Shown piece by piece: positions 9,959 through 21,115 of a stretch of 64,000 bases of DNA. The stretch comes from Monoplex corrugatus (Eukaryota; Mollusca; Gastropoda; Littorinimorpha; Ranellidae): contig CM060315.1 in assembly GCA_030674185.1 (NCBI GenBank), positions 90,157,637 through 90,221,636 on the forward strand, given 5' to 3'. Each line of letters begins with the position of its first letter. Position 1 is the stretch's first letter. Under the pieces are notes generated by a model that was not told the DNA's origin, made no database searches, and saw only the letters and a program-made list of their open reading frames with translations. The position numbers were made by a program, and so were the translations under genes.

Positions 9959-11506
9959 TCACAGTATCCTTGGTTGACATTTAACTTTGAACCAGATGGG
10001 TCGGGTCAGCAGGCTGTTGTCTCCAAACTGTGTAACATGCACATCACGGACAAATACACAGTTACCCCCAAGACGTGAGTATGCTGCTGTCTTCAGATTG
10101 GACATTTGTTCCTCCTCAGTTTCTGTGTCAGACTTGGGGAAAGTGATTGATCTCTCCAGAAATTTCAGACCACACCAGTCTCTCAAGGAGATTAGGATTT
10201 TGATGGAAGAGCTGCTGATACATCCATGAAAAAACAAAGTGTCCAGCTCTGGACACTGCTTGACTGTATCAATCAGGATGCTATCCAAGTCGGTCATGCT
10301 GTTGTTACACCAAACAAGGTTTCTGAGAGTTTTAGAGTAGTAGGCTGGCAGTAGTTTCAGCAGCTCTTTCCTAGCACTTTCATTCTCACTGTGGTGTGAA
10401 AACTCTCTTACTTCGACATAGACAACTGGGACGATGGATGGCACTGCTGCTCGAGTAGCTTCCCAGTTCACGCCACACCACACAAGAAGATACACCCTCA
10501 AGTCTGGGATGGCGTTCAGCAGCTGAGGCCACTTTGTAATGTTCTCCGGGAAGACAGTGAAACAGCCTTCAATGTCAAACCGTGCAAACTGAGTTGTCAT
10601 GGATGTGGACAGCGTCTCTAGAAGTTGATCTGTCAGATAAAAAGTATTTATGTTGAGATGTTGTAAGTTCTGGAATCTTCCAATGCATTCTACCACTTGT
10701 GGAATGGCATTGCTCAGATCAGGTGTCTCCGGACTTGTTCTCACTACTCCCAGTACTAGCTTTTTCAGACTGTCAGTAAAGGGGGCAACCTTCAATGCTT
10801 CCAAGATAACTGAACCCCCATCACAATATGCCCAACAACAAATTTGAATGACCAGTTCCTCCAGTCCATTAATTTTCTCTGAGGTCAGACAGTTCCTGAT
10901 TAAATGACTCAGCGCTGACATCCCAGGATACACAATGACAGCTGTTTCACAAAGTATGTTAAGAGATTTTAATGTGAAATTGGTTGTAGCTTTATCCAAA
11001 ACCTGGAAAGACTCGTTGTTCATGCTCAAACCCTGAAAATCGTATATGTTAAATTCCAGTTTCTGAATCTGATGGCTGTGGGACTGTAGCACGGACATTT
11101 CTGTGGAGCTCAATTTTATTTCATCAGTTCTACGCTCGTGATTGCGATTTCCCACATGGATGGCCGCGGAACGCCACAGGATGGACTCTGTCTTACAGAC
11201 ATTGTAGACAGTCCAACAGGTCACAGCTAATACTAGTCTGTCCCGTTCCTCCAAGTTGGACAAGATCATGGTCCAAACTAGTAGTGGTAACTGTGAGAAG
11301 TCAGGTTCTTGATTTTCAGTTATTGATGATTCTATAACATCATATTCATCCTGGTTTATATTTGTTGCATCATTGTGTTGCCTGCCATTTCTTTCACAAC
11401 CGTCATTGACATTTTCACCTTGCACACAACGTCTCTTTTGGAGAGTTACCATCTCTGGCACAGAGTCATTATGGCGCTTATTTCCTGAAAGTCGAGGGAG
11501 TGCCAT
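9959..11506 (-). CDS. F-box and leucine-rich-repeat protein, copy 1 (FBXO33/FBXO39-like)
   Basis: A single uninterrupted minus-strand frame. The F-box lies at about residues 73-116 counted from the ATG at 11506 (LPLLVWTMILSNLEERDRLVLAVTC...LWRS, quoted in part), with the usual LP start, RDRL and C...LW elements. In such proteins this segment binds Skp1 in an SCF ubiquitin ligase. The rest is irregular leucine-rich repeat sequence that would choose the substrate (for example LQHLNIN, LRNLVW), ending in an FVRDV...RPIWFKVKCQPRIL tail shared with copy 2. The frame opens at 11548 with GTG-ACA-CGT where copy 2 has ATG-ACA-CGT. Copy 1 has therefore lost that start, and the next ATG is at 11506. No nonsense codon or frameshift is visible. 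Assignment to FBXO33/FBXO39 is by overall feel; the F-box is secure. Confidence 0.85.
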   Translation of the reverse strand: MALPRLSGNKRHNDSVPEMVTLQKRRCVQGENVNDGCERNGRQHNDATNINQDEYDVIESSITENQEPDFSQLPLLVWTMILSNLEERDRLVLAVTCWTVYNVCKTESILWRSAAIHVGNRNHERRTDEIKLSSTEMSVLQSHSHQIQKLEFNIYDFQGLSMNNESFQVLDKATTNFTLKSLNILCETAVIVYPGMSALSHLIRNCLTSEKINGLEELVIQICCWAYCDGGSVILEALKVAPFTDSLKKLVLGVVRTSPETPDLSNAIPQVVECIGRFQNLQHLNINTFYLTDQLLETLSTSMTTQFARFDIEGCFTVFPENITKWPQLLNAIPDLRVYLLVWCGVNWEATRAAVPSIVPVVYVEVREFSHHSENESARKELLKLLPAYYSKTLRNLVWCNNSMTDLDSILIDTVKQCPELDTLFFHGCISSSSIKILISLRDWCGLKFLERSITFPKSDTETEEEQMSNLKTAAYSRLGGNCVFVRDVHVTQFGDNSLLTRPIWFKVKCQPRIL

Positions 11507-11548
11507 CTCTGCTCTCGAAACATCCAATTTTCCTGTATGACGTGTCAC

Positions 11549-11600
11549 ACAGCCATCCAGTTGAGCCTAGTCATGGGTCAATGAGATGCTGGTACCTGAA
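11549..11600 (-). promoter_or_regulatory. Putative 3' splice site and short uORF ahead of F-box copy 1
   Basis: On the minus strand a TTTTCAG/GTACC acceptor-like sequence precedes the gene, so the coding exon may follow a non-coding first exon. A nine-codon upstream frame starts ATGAC(T) and ends in TGA overlapping the main start region (GTGTGACA here, GTATGACA in copy 2, where uORF stop and main ATG overlap as ATGA). The uORF is conserved in both copies. Function is inferred. Confidence 0.4.
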
Positions 11601-12990
11601 AATGCAAATCAATAAATGAATAAATAAAACAAAGATTTAATTATTTATGATATAACTGGAGTGTTTCAGTCCATAGGGACTAAGGAACTGTGCCGTAGAT
11701 GGACTCCAGGGCACATGCCTGAGCATAGTGATAAGGAAAAACCTTTTGACCATGCAACAGACTTCACCTTCACTACAATAAAGACACTCTTACAGGCAAG
11801 CTCTCAAATTCATTGGCCAGCAACAACATGTCAGTTTTCTCTTCTAATGAAGACCTCCTGAGAAGACTAAAAGTTTGTGAGTGGCTGAAAGTTTCTTCAT
11901 CACTTTAAAGGCTAATTCAGAAAACATCTTTATGCTATGATGTCAATACTGTTATAGACTGAACAACACGTTAAAGTTAAAGCAATATATACTTATAGAG
12001 ATTGGATATATGCAGATGACCACCTGGCTGCGTTGGGTATCTTGGGGTAAAATACTGCATGAGGGTTTCAGCAACTTTACAGTTTTAGTGAGATTTCAAC
12101 CTGCACCTTTTTCTGTATTTATGATAAAAAAACAAACAAAAACAAAAACAAAAAAAGGGCGTCAAACCTGCTGTGCATTCTACTCGAGCTAACTCTGTGT
12201 ACTCTATATTTAAAAAATTCTCATAAAATTAGTTCTGTGAAAGGGAAATAATTCACCTTGTGCTTGGTTACTCCCCCTCCGCCCGCAACTACTGATAGCT
12301 GTTCAGGATATATTTTTTTTCTCTCATATTAATTTACAACAATGTTGGAGTCCATTTCACTGACAATGAAACAGTGCGCATAATCCACTGAGTGATACAC
12401 CATAATCAATAAAAAAAAAATTTTAAATAAAAATAAAAAATAAAAACTTTGATGCTTCTGGCTTGATCAACACTGAATTGAATGCATAAAGCCCTTGTAC
12501 TTCTACGTCGGAAAACGGAGGATGCAGGAAGTCGATAAGTTCAAAGCAAAATCTGATAAGAGCACATAACCATTTGTTGTAAAATTTCCCTCACGTAGGA
12601 ACTGTCAAATTCATGTTAACTTTGGCAATACCCACACAGTAAAAATAATGATTCTTTCAAAAATTAATAAAAGTTCGTTTGGCTTATCCGCAAGAGCGAT
12701 GTGAGGCTTACAGTATGCGCAGTCTGCCATCAAACTCAGCTTCTGCTTTCTGTCATGACCACTACATTATGTCCTGCGTTTTTCACGCAGACTGACCATT
12801 TGGCTTTCTTGCACTAACCGCTTTTGATTAGTCGTTTTATTGATCCTGCTCTCTGCCTTTTGCATCATGAAACATCAAATGCTCAATGGATCAGTATGAT
12901 GAAAAAAAGAAAGAAGCAGATCAAGATTTTGTTGTGAATCATTTTCCCATGTTAAGTACAACAGATATCTAATCTCGAGTCGCCTTGTTT
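11601..12990. other. Upstream flank of F-box copy 1, no gene seen
   Basis: Conserved with 43060-44420. It contains short frames (11661-11861 and 43111-43323) that match each other but with frame-changing differences, so they are not supported as coding. Possible 5' untranslated exons cannot be recognised by eye. Confidence 0.5.
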
Positions 12991-12995
12991 TTTCA

Positions 12996-14220
12996 TTACA
13001 TATATTGGCATGTCCATTGCTTGTTTTTTGATGTTGTTTTTTTTCCATTACTTTAATGATACATCCCTTGCTTGTTTTTTCATAACAGATATTGGCATGT
13101 CTCCTGCTTGTTTTTTCATTACATATATCAGCATATCCATTGCTTGTTTTTTTCATTACAGTTGTTGGCATGTCCATTGGTTGTTTTTTCATTACATATA
13201 TCAGCATGTCCATTGCTTGTTTTTTTCATTACATATATCAGCATGTCCATTGCTTGTTTTTTTCATTACAGTTGTTGGCATGTCCATTGGTTGTTTTTTC
13301 ATTACATATATCAGCATGTCCATTGCTTGTTTTTTCATTACAATATATCAGCATGTCCATTGCTTGTTTTTTCATTTCATATATTGGCATGTCCCTTGCT
13401 TGTTTTTGCAATACATATAATGGCATGTCCATTGCTTGTTTTTTCATTACATATATTGACATATCCCTTGCTTGTTTTTGCAATACATATAATGGCATGT
13501 CCATTGCTTGTTTTTTCATTACATATATTGGCATGTCCATTGCTTGTTTTTGCAATACATATAATGGCATGTCCATTGCTTGTTTTTTCATTACATATAT
13601 TGGCATGTCCCTTGGTTGTTTTTTCATTACATATATTGGCATGTCCATTGCTTGTTTTTTCATTACATATATTGGCATGTCCCTTGGTTGTTTTTTCATT
13701 ACATATATTGGCATGTCCATTGCTTGTTTTTTCATTACATATATTGGCATGTCCATTGCTTGTTTTTTCATTACATATATTGGCATGTCCATTGCTTGTT
13801 TTTTCATTACATATATTGGCATGTCCCTTGGTTGTTTTTTCATTACATATATTGGCATGTCCCTTGGTTGTTTTTTCATTACATATATTGGCATGTCCCG
13901 TGTCTGTGTTTTCATTACATATATTGGCATGTCCCTTGGTTGTTTTTTCATTACATATATTGGCATGTCCCGTGTCTGTGTTTTCATTACATATATTGGC
14001 ATATCCCGTGTCTGTGTTTTCATTACATATATTGGCATGTCCCGTGTCTGTGTTTTCATTACATATATTGGCATGTCCCGTGTCTGTGTTTTCATTTCAT
14101 ATATTGGCATGTCCCGTGTCTGTGTTTTCATTTCATATATTGGCATGTCCCGTGTCTGTGTTTTCATTACATATATTGGCATGTCCCGTGTCTGTGTTTT
14201 CATTTCATATATTGGCATAT
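12996..14220. repeat. 36-bp minisatellite, about 34 units
   Basis: The unit is TATTGGCATGTCC-(A/C)TTG-(C/G)TTG-TTTTTTCATTACATA with sub-variants (CCATTGC, CCTTGG, CCCGTGTCTGTG). Variants are spatially ordered: mixed types at the 5' end, CCTTGG/CCATTGC in the middle and CCCGTGTC toward the end. Because 36 is a multiple of three and the unit lacks stops in several frames, long repetitive open frames appear on both strands (13072-14253, 13092-14228, 13238-14218). They are by-products. The copy 2 block has a single matching unit at about 44413. Confidence 0.95.
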
Positions 14221-14289
14221 ACGAATAATGATTACAAAAAAGTGCTTTGTTAACAGGTTGATGCTCTTGGATTGTTTCAATAATTATTT

Positions 14290-14425
14290 CAGATATTTTT
14301 CATTGATTTTGGACAACGTTTGTGTTCTTTTCATGATGTACATAACATCACATCAGCATCTCCATGGTCTGGATTTTGTGAAGATATAAACATGTGGTAC
14401 TGATGTTAAATCTTATGATGATGAT
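14290..14425 (+). repeat. Remnant of duplicated block next to the minisatellite
   Basis: Matches 49733-49862 with landmarks CATTGATTTTGGACAA, GATGTACATAACATCACATC and GATCTGGATTTTGTGAAG. This shows that block A continued past the minisatellite before LINEs and other DNA entered both copies. Confidence 0.75.
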
Positions 14426-14429
14426 CACC

Positions 14430-14885
14430 ATCATCATGTAGGCCTACCATGGCCCTCCATATGAATCTATCACTTGTCACTGCAAGTACACCTTCCACCC
14501 TGTTTTGTCTTCAGCCACCCTGCAAACCCGTCCAATATTTTCTCCCTGGGTCTACCTGATGTTCTCTTTCCCTCCAACTTTCCTATTGTGAACAAGTGCT
14601 CTCATTCCCCTTTCCTCAGTATACTGAAGGTATTAATTAGTAAATAATCTATTATGAAGTGAAGGTATTAATTAGTAAATAATCTATTATCTTTTAATAA
14701 GAATGCTTTCCATTTTCTTGAATGCTGTTTTAGCTTGGATGATTTTGCTGGCTATTTCTAAAGTGCATTTGCCATCTGGTGAGATGACAGTTCCCAGATA
14801 TTTACACTTATCAACTTGAGTCTGAATGTTGTGTCATTTGCTGTTATTTTGCATTCTATAGCCCCTGCTCTCTTTACAACTTTCA
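14430..14885 (-). mobile_element. RTE-like LINE fragment, 3' portion, minus strand
   Basis: The reverse complement of 14430-14620 matches the last part of the RTE-like copies (compare 16920-17170 and 47890-48140). The segment 14700-14880 matches the reverse complement of about 47490-47700. The order and a gap between the two pieces indicate an internal deletion. The extreme end has GTAGGCCTAC (14449-14458) in place of part of the terminal sequence. It is arranged tail-out relative to the plus-strand copy at 15009. Confidence 0.7.
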
Positions 14886-14896
14886 GCCTATTATAT

Positions 14897-14916
14897 CTAT
14901 ATATATACATATACAT

Positions 14917-15006
<90 letters not shown>
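14897..15006. repeat. (TA)n microsatellite
   Basis: About 35 TA units, 14937-15006, preceded by ATACATACACAC. It separates two oppositely oriented fragments of the same LINE family. Confidence 0.9.
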
Positions 15007-15007
<1 letters not shown>

Positions 15008-15252
15008 CAAAATGCAAAGAAACAGAAGACAGACACAAAACGGTTCCTCAGGGCATGTACAGATGAACTGAAGAAATTGTCCACAGGAAAAAATACATGC
15101 ACATCAACTGGTTGCTTAAAATTGAAAGATTGTGTGCTTATCATGGAAAAAGACAAAAATATTAGACAGATGGGGAAGTACATTAAAGACCTTTTTAAAG
15201 TTGACAGAAACAAGAACACATTATTAGAAAGAACGTTGAAGGACCACCCATA

Positions 15253-16230
15253 ATGAAAGATGAAGTTAGAGCAGCACTGAAAAAGATGAAACCAGGAAAA
15301 GCCCCAGGACTAGACAACATTACTATAGAGATGATTGAAGCCTTGGTGGAATTTGGTATTGAAAAAATAACAGTCTTCCTAAATGAAACTTATGACACTG
15401 GAAAAATCCCCAAAGATGTGTCAAAACCAATTTTCATTGCACTTCCAAAGAAGACAGGGGCTACAGAATGCAAACTCCATCGCACAATCAGTTTGAGGAG
15501 TCATGTAACAAAAATCCTATTAAGAATAATCATGATGAGGACAAGGAATAGAATCAAAAGAGAAATAGCAGAGGAACAGTGTGGATTTGTGAAACGGAAA
15601 GGAACTATTAATGCCATATCCTAAGAACTATCATAGAGAGGTCAATCGAGATGAATGAAGATTTATATTTATGCTTTGTCGATTATACCAAGGCTTTCGA
15701 TCGGGTAAGACATGAAGAATTGATCAACCAACTAGGAAGACTCAATATTGATGGAAAAGATCTACGAATAATCAGAAATATGTATTGGGTACAAACAGCT
15801 GCAATGAGAACAGAAAACGATATAAGCTCTTTCCAGAACATCAAAAGAGGAGTCAGACAGTTGTGTTTTGTCACCAGATCCGTTTTCACTTTACAGCGAA
15901 AACATCATAAGAAACCTAGAGGGAGACCCTGGATTAAAAGTTGGCGGAAAAATGATAACATTTGATATGCAGAAGACACAGTGCTAATTGCAGAAAGTGA
16001 AAGGGACCTACAAAACCTTGTGAATATACTAGAAATAGAAAGCAAAGGTAAGGGGTTGGAACTAAACAGTAGGAAGACTGGAGTCATGGTGATCAGTAAA
16101 AAACATGAAATCCCCTCATGCAAAATAACAGCTAACGGCACAACCTTGAGACAGGTTGATAAGTTTAATTTAAATACCTGGGAACCATCATTTCACCAGA
16201 TGGCAGATGCACATCAGAAATAGCCAGCAG
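15253..16230 (+). pseudogene. Reverse transcriptase fragment of RTE-like LINE copy A
   Basis: The first frame (15253-15624) contains LKKMKPGKAPGLDNI and EEQCGFV, reverse transcriptase blocks with the characteristic K-x-G-K-A-P-G motif. It ends at a four-base deletion (GCCATATCC against copy B's GCCATA...ACATCC). The next frame (15651-15965) has LCFVDYTKAFDRVRH with the first catalytic aspartate. The YxDD box at 15966-15977 reads Tyr-Ala-Glu-Asp, so a catalytic aspartate is lost. Several frameshifts follow. It is a dead copy of an endonuclease plus reverse transcriptase polyprotein. Confidence 0.75.
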
Positions 16231-16345
16231 AATCGGCAAGCCAAAACAGTATTCAAGAAGATTTAAAGCATTCTTACTAACAAGTGCCTATCAATTAACA
16301 CCAGGAGCAGAGTTCCTGAATGTTACACAGAACCAATACTGTTAG

Positions 16346-16780
16346 TGTTATATAATAATAATAATATGTTTTATTTATATAGCGCAAAATCTTGATAAAA
16401 TCAAATCTAAGCGCTGAGCGTATACATGCATACATACCTACATACATATGAGCGTATACATGCATACATACATGCATACATACTTACATACATAAATCTA
16501 AGCTGAGCGCATACATGCATACATACATACATACATAAATCTAAGCGTATACATACATACATACATACATACATACGTACGCACATGCATACATAATAAT
16601 TACAATATTTATATAGCGCAAAATCTCGACAAAATCAAATCCAAGCGCCGAAAAGACACACACGCACACACGCATGCACGCACACACGCACACACACACA
16701 CACACACACGCATGGTCACAAATGGGGAGAAAGAATAAAAGCAATAAAAGCAAGAATAAAACCAATGGAAAACCACAGAG
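16346..16780 (-). mobile_element. L2-like LINE 3' tail(s) inserted in the RTE-like copy
   Basis: Two successive copies of TAGCGCAAAATCTTGATAAA...CAAATC-AAGCGC with an upstream (AAT)n tail on this strand, separated by CATA-rich repeats (16430-16600). The second is followed by CA repeats and a CAAATGGGGAGAAAGAAT segment, as in the 3' end of the longer LINE at 27880-28060. Confidence 0.7.
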
Positions 16781-16881
16781 AGCATGGACAGTCAAACAAG
16801 CAAGGCAGAACAAGACTGAGGCAGCCGAGATGTGGTTTCTAAGAAGAATGTTGAGAGTTCCATGGACAGCAAAGAAAACAA

Positions 16882-17166
16882 ATGAGACAAGTCTTGATCG
16901 AGGCAGACACAAGAAGATCATTCATAAGGAAGATTAGGAAAACACAGGCAACATTTATAGGCCATTTTATGAGGAAAGGGGAATTGGAGCACCTGGTCAC
17001 AACAGGAAAGCTGGCAGGAAAGAGAGCACCAGGTAGACCCAGGGAGAAGACATTGGACGGACTTGCAGAGTGGCTGAAGACAAAGAGGGTGGAAGAGGTG
17101 CTTGAGACAAGAGATAGAAACATATGGAAGGCCATGATTGCCAACGCCATTTGGCAAGGCACCTGA
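16882..17166 (+). pseudogene. C-terminal part of RTE-like LINE polyprotein, copy A
   Basis: Contains [20 protein letters not shown] and [15 protein letters not shown], the basic C-terminal segment that also appears at 47864-48100, 53560-53730 and 62049-62315 (minus). It lies after the L2-like insertion and is in a different frame from the upstream reverse transcriptase. Confidence 0.75.
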
Positions 17167-17184
17167 TGATGATGATATCATTGT

Positions 17185-17191
17185 ATCTATA

Positions 17192-17267
<76 letters not shown>

Positions 17268-17300
17268 CATATGTATGTATGTATGTATACATACACAATG
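17185..17300. repeat. (TA)n followed by (GTAT)n
   Basis: A TA tract of about 80 bases runs directly off the (GAT)n end of LINE copy A, then GTATGTAC-type tetranucleotides. No gene was found from here to 18180. Confidence 0.9.
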
Positions 17301-17659
17301 TATAGGAATGTATATGTATGTAACAGAGTGCCTTGCTCTGTTACAGTCTTTTCCCATTTATCTACGATGCTCAAAGGCAACACAGTGTAGGGTGCTTGTC
17401 TAGATCAAAAATGCCTTGCGTTCTCTCAGCCAAATTATTTTATTTCACGGTCTCTGCCCATTCATAGCCACGCATTGAACATTCGAAAGATCTAACCAAT
17501 GCATTATGCACAGACATTCCTGTCATATCTAAACAATGAGCAGATCTACAATGAGTACATGTCTTCTAAAGCTGGGCTTACGAACTCTGTCGTCATTATG
17601 GTCCCAATCTTCAAACTGTTACACACACTGACACAGTATAACATTGTAGTCCTATACAA

Positions 17660-17880
17660 CCTAGACTGTCTTTATTCCACACTGCCTTCGTAATACTAAT
17701 AGCCAGTACGTAGCTGCCCGCTGAAACACCCAGATAATGACTGCAGGTTGTGTTACGGTTGTGTGGAACCCAGAGCAGACCATCTTCATTCCACATCGCC
17801 TTCAGCATATGTGGCGTAATAGCCAGTACATAGTCATCTGCAAAACCGCTGGACAATGACCAGAGCACCAGTTGTGCATA
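17660..17880. repeat. Diverged ~120-bp direct repeat
   Basis: Two units share ATTCCACA(T/C)(T/C)GCCTTC and AATAGCCAGTAC(G/A)TAG with CTGAAACACC/CAAAACCGC variants after them. No protein similarity was recognised in either. Confidence 0.45.
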
Positions 17881-18179
17881 CTGAAGCGCTGTGCTAAGTA
17901 CAACTGACATGACTTCCATTTTTTTTATCAGAGTTAAGTTTCAGCACACACCAAGTGTACATAGGTGATAACAACTAATAAGATCTTATTATTTGATAGT
18001 ATTGATGGTATGACTATCACGCGTTGTTTGCACCATTGAGATACATATCAGTGGAAAGTGTACATTCTGCTGATTATTTTGGTACTTGAATGAAGCTTGT
18101 CTTAAAAAAAATGTAGATGTTATTATGTATGTTTAAAGTCATTAAGTTGTATGATGGCCATTTTGAGAAAATGGCCTCT

Positions 18180-19145
18180 TTAACTCTTTAATTCCTGAAA
18201 ACTGGTTTTCCAGTTTGCGTAGTCGGTACCCTTCATTCCTGCAGCATGGAAAACCGGTCTGAGGAAAGAAGCTCCTTTCCTTCCTGCAGCCTGGAAAACC
18301 GGGATGCGCCATGACCACTTTGAAGTTCGTGCGAATTGCTTCGTCAATGTACGTCATTTGTCCTTGATCGGATCACTTGCTGGGCACTGTTCATGAATTA
18401 AATGAGTGCCAGACTCCCCACTAATCATGGGAAAGGGGTCAGTTTCTCTCTTCAGTCAGTGTGCTGCTGTCTACGTGACAGTAGTCACTGTAAATGTGTA
18501 CTACAAAAATGGAAGATGCCAGAATTTCGACTCTGATCAATTTTCTGAAGACGATTTGTTCACTTCAAATATACGGATGAAGATTTTGATTTACTACAAT
18601 TGACCGAAGAGGAGAGAGCCGAGTTAGCGGCAGTAGTAAATCGGAAAGAAAATGATGAGAGTGGAGATGAATTAGATGATGAAAACCTGCCACTGTTTTA
18701 CACTCTGCCAAGCTTTGAATGGACAAGCGGAAATTATGTGCCACCTGACGGTAAGACAAGAACCAAGTAGGCTACCAGAGCAGACCTGGGCCTGTGCGTG
18801 TACTTGATACATCTATGATGGTGCTGGAGTATTTTCAGTTATATTATTCGGACATAATTCTGCTAAAACTTGTTCAGTTTACTAATGACAATGCCACCAA
18901 AAAAAGAAGAGAACAACTGGACAAAAACAAAGGTGAGTGGAAGAAGTTGATGCTGGATGAAGGCGAGAACCACACCTGTGTTGTGTGCACGGCGCAACAC
19001 AACAAATATAATGAGGCATACCCTGGCAACCCATTCAAAAAATGCAAGACAACAATTATGTGTGAGAAGTGTGGGGTGTATCTGTGCAGCAACCAGCACG
19101 ACTATTTCAAGGTGTACCGCACACGTGTCACCTATGTGTAACAAA
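18180..19145 (+). pseudogene. Internally deleted piggyBac-like transposase relic
   Basis: A TTAACTCTTTAATTCCTG end-like sequence lies at 18180. An acidic stretch follows (TEEERAELAAVVNRKENDES, then LPSFEWTSGNYVPP, around 18604-18755), typical of piggyBac N-termini. After several stops the frame 18794-19141 carries a Cys-rich tail: CVVC...KKC...MCEKCGVYLC...H. PiggyBac transposases end with this kind of Cys-rich finger, used in transposon end binding. The DDD catalytic core, which should occupy several hundred residues between them, is missing. The element is a non-autonomous deletion derivative. The right terminus was not found. Confidence 0.6.
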
Positions 19146-19599
19146 TGACACAGTGACAGGACACTGATTCCATATGTACATATCTAGGACAAACAGTGAA
19201 GGTGTCGTGTGTGTGTATATAGCTGTGCAAAACATTGTGTGCTTACTGTGTGACTGTTTGTGACAAGAAAAGACAAAAGAGATGTAAGGCTGTTGATACA
19301 CCTGGATTGTATATATTTGTGATAAACGATAGCTGTGACAATTGTGACATGGATATTGCAACAACAGTGCCTCAGCTTGAATGGAATGATGTTACTTTGT
19401 GAGTACAAGCATGCAGAGGACACCCTACACACAAAACAAAGCCATGCATGCATTTGATATTAACACTGCTCTAAAATTTTACTGAAAATTACCTGTTCAA
19501 CACCTGCATGTCATATGATATGTCACATAAAGTGTCAACTTAGTCACAGACAATTTCTCACATCATTTTTGTACACAACGGTATATAACATTCCGGGTA

Positions 19600-20180
19600 T
19601 ACAGCAATGAGTGCTGTCAGTATGTACTGTATAAATCAATGAGTGCTGTCAGTATGTACTGTATAAATCAATGAATGCTGTCAGTATGTACTGTATAAAT
19701 CAATGAGTGCTGTCAGTATGTACTGTATAAAACAATGAGTGCTGTCAGTATGTACTGTATAAATCAATGAGTGCTGTCAGTATGTACAATATAAATCAAT
19801 GAGTGCTGTCAGTATGTACTGTATAAATCAATGTGCTGTCAGTATGTATTGTATAAATCAATGAGTGCTGTCAGTATGTACAGTATAAATCAATGAGTGC
19901 TGTCAGTATGTACTGTATAAATCAATGAGTGCTGTCAGTATGTACTGTATAAATCAATGAGTGCTGTCAGTATGTACTGTATAAATCAATGAGTGTTGTC
20001 AGTATGTACTGTATAAATCAATGAGTGCTGTCAGTATGTACTGTATAAATCAATGAGTGCTGTCAGTATGTACTGTATAAATCAATGAGTGCTGTCAGTA
20101 TGTACTGTATAAATCAATGAGTGCTGTCAGTATGTACTGTATAAATCAATGAGTGCTGTCAGTATGTACTGTATAAATAA
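19600..20180. repeat. 32-bp minisatellite, about 18 units
   Basis: The unit is GAGTGCTGTCAGTATGTACT + GTATAAATCAAT. Nearly all units are identical, with only single-base variants (TACAAT, TACAGT, TGTATT, GTTGTC) and one lost GAGT, so recent homogenisation is likely. It lies just downstream of the piggyBac relic. Confidence 0.95.
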
Positions 20181-20616
20181 GTACCCTGATTTTTTAGTTT
20201 CTCTCTTTCTGCTAAAGCCGGGAATGAAGGGAATAGAAGAGCTCAGGAAGTCAGGAACAAGGGGAAGTAATAAGTCAAGGAAGCCAGGAATGAAAGATGA
20301 CATGATGTGGAATCGGCCAACAACACGCTCGACGTTGTGGGGTGGTCCCAGAAATGAGTGATTTATTTAAAGTTATTGGAGCTAACTCATCTTCATCATC
20401 ATGACAAAAGTATTACAAGAAAGAGACTTTTCATTTATTTTATTCATATATTTAGTAAAACATCATTTCTTTTTAGAAGGATTGAATGTTTTTATTTAGT
20501 CACGTGAATTGACCTAGTGCAGTACTTTTGGTTTCACAGTTCTTGCAATGTGGTCGAACTTCCATCAGTTGAATCAGTTAAGCTTCAACAGAAACAAAAC
20601 TATATATTATATATAT

Positions 20617-20647
<31 letters not shown>

Positions 20648-21115
20648 TCAAACGTATAAAACGTATACTCACATTTTGTTCTGAATTTCATACAGTTATA
20701 TTAATATGCATTGTGAAATAAATGTGTAATCACAAGATTTGGTGCCAATAAGTGAATAACAGACTGAACTCATTCTCTTAGTCTTACTGATTCAACTTGT
20801 AAGCTGAAAACTTAGCGACATGACAATACTGGAAATTATTGAATTAGTCTGCAAACTGGTTGACATAGAAATATGACTTAGAGAACAATAACTACAGGAA
20901 ATGTGGCTGTTTTCAGCTGATGAAACCAACAACTGACTGAGAAGCTTTCTGCCTGGAAGGGAAGACCGACATTGTTGCCAGCTGTATCCCTGACAAACCG
21001 TCTCCTGCTGCAGTTAAGAGGACTTCAGTTGGAAGGAAAGAAGTATTCAAAACAGGTAGTGCAATTCTGCTTCCAGGATTAGATGGGTTGTCAACATAAA
21101 AAAAAAAGGCTCCCT
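20181..21115. other. No gene recognised; AT-rich with (TA)n at 20605-20647
   Basis: 20210-20320 has repeated GGAATGAAGG/AGGAATGAAAG motifs that resemble the inverted subterminal sequence near 18190-18300. This may be the other end of the piggyBac relic, but no TTAA boundary was identified. Confidence 0.35.

Larger units (their letters stand above)
8580..12990 (+). repeat. Segmental duplication block A1, right part
   Basis: Collinear with 40495-44420. Landmarks include the AAAGTGAAAAAGTAAAGATAC segment, GGAAAATGAGGTAATAC, the F-box gene, its 5' flank ending GGTACCTG, the segment with GGCACATGCCTGAGCATAG and the segment GCTTCTGCTTTCTGTCATGA. Copy 1 alone has the TTAA-flanked insertion at 8800-9303. 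Confidence 0.9.
15009..17170 (+). mobile_element. 5'-truncated RTE-like LINE, copy A, split by another insertion
   Basis: Starts inside the linker between endonuclease and reverse transcriptase (compare copy B at about 46300) and ends with GGCACCTGATGATGATGAT, the (GAT)n tail shared by all copies. The interval 16346-16780 is an inserted tail fragment of the L2-like LINE, after which the sequence resumes at GCATGGACAGTC. Confidence 0.8.

Noticed and set aside
11661..11861. Short frame with a counterpart at 43111-43323
   Set aside because: The two versions differ by frame-changing indels, so coding is not supported.
13072..14253. Long repetitive open frames (up to 393 residues) on both strands
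   Set aside because: They are translations of the 36-bp minisatellite. All have the same 12-residue period and no domain or codon signature.
19600..20180. CRISPR-like regular array
   Set aside because: Units are directly contiguous with no unique spacers, and the context is a eukaryotic transposon. It is a minisatellite.
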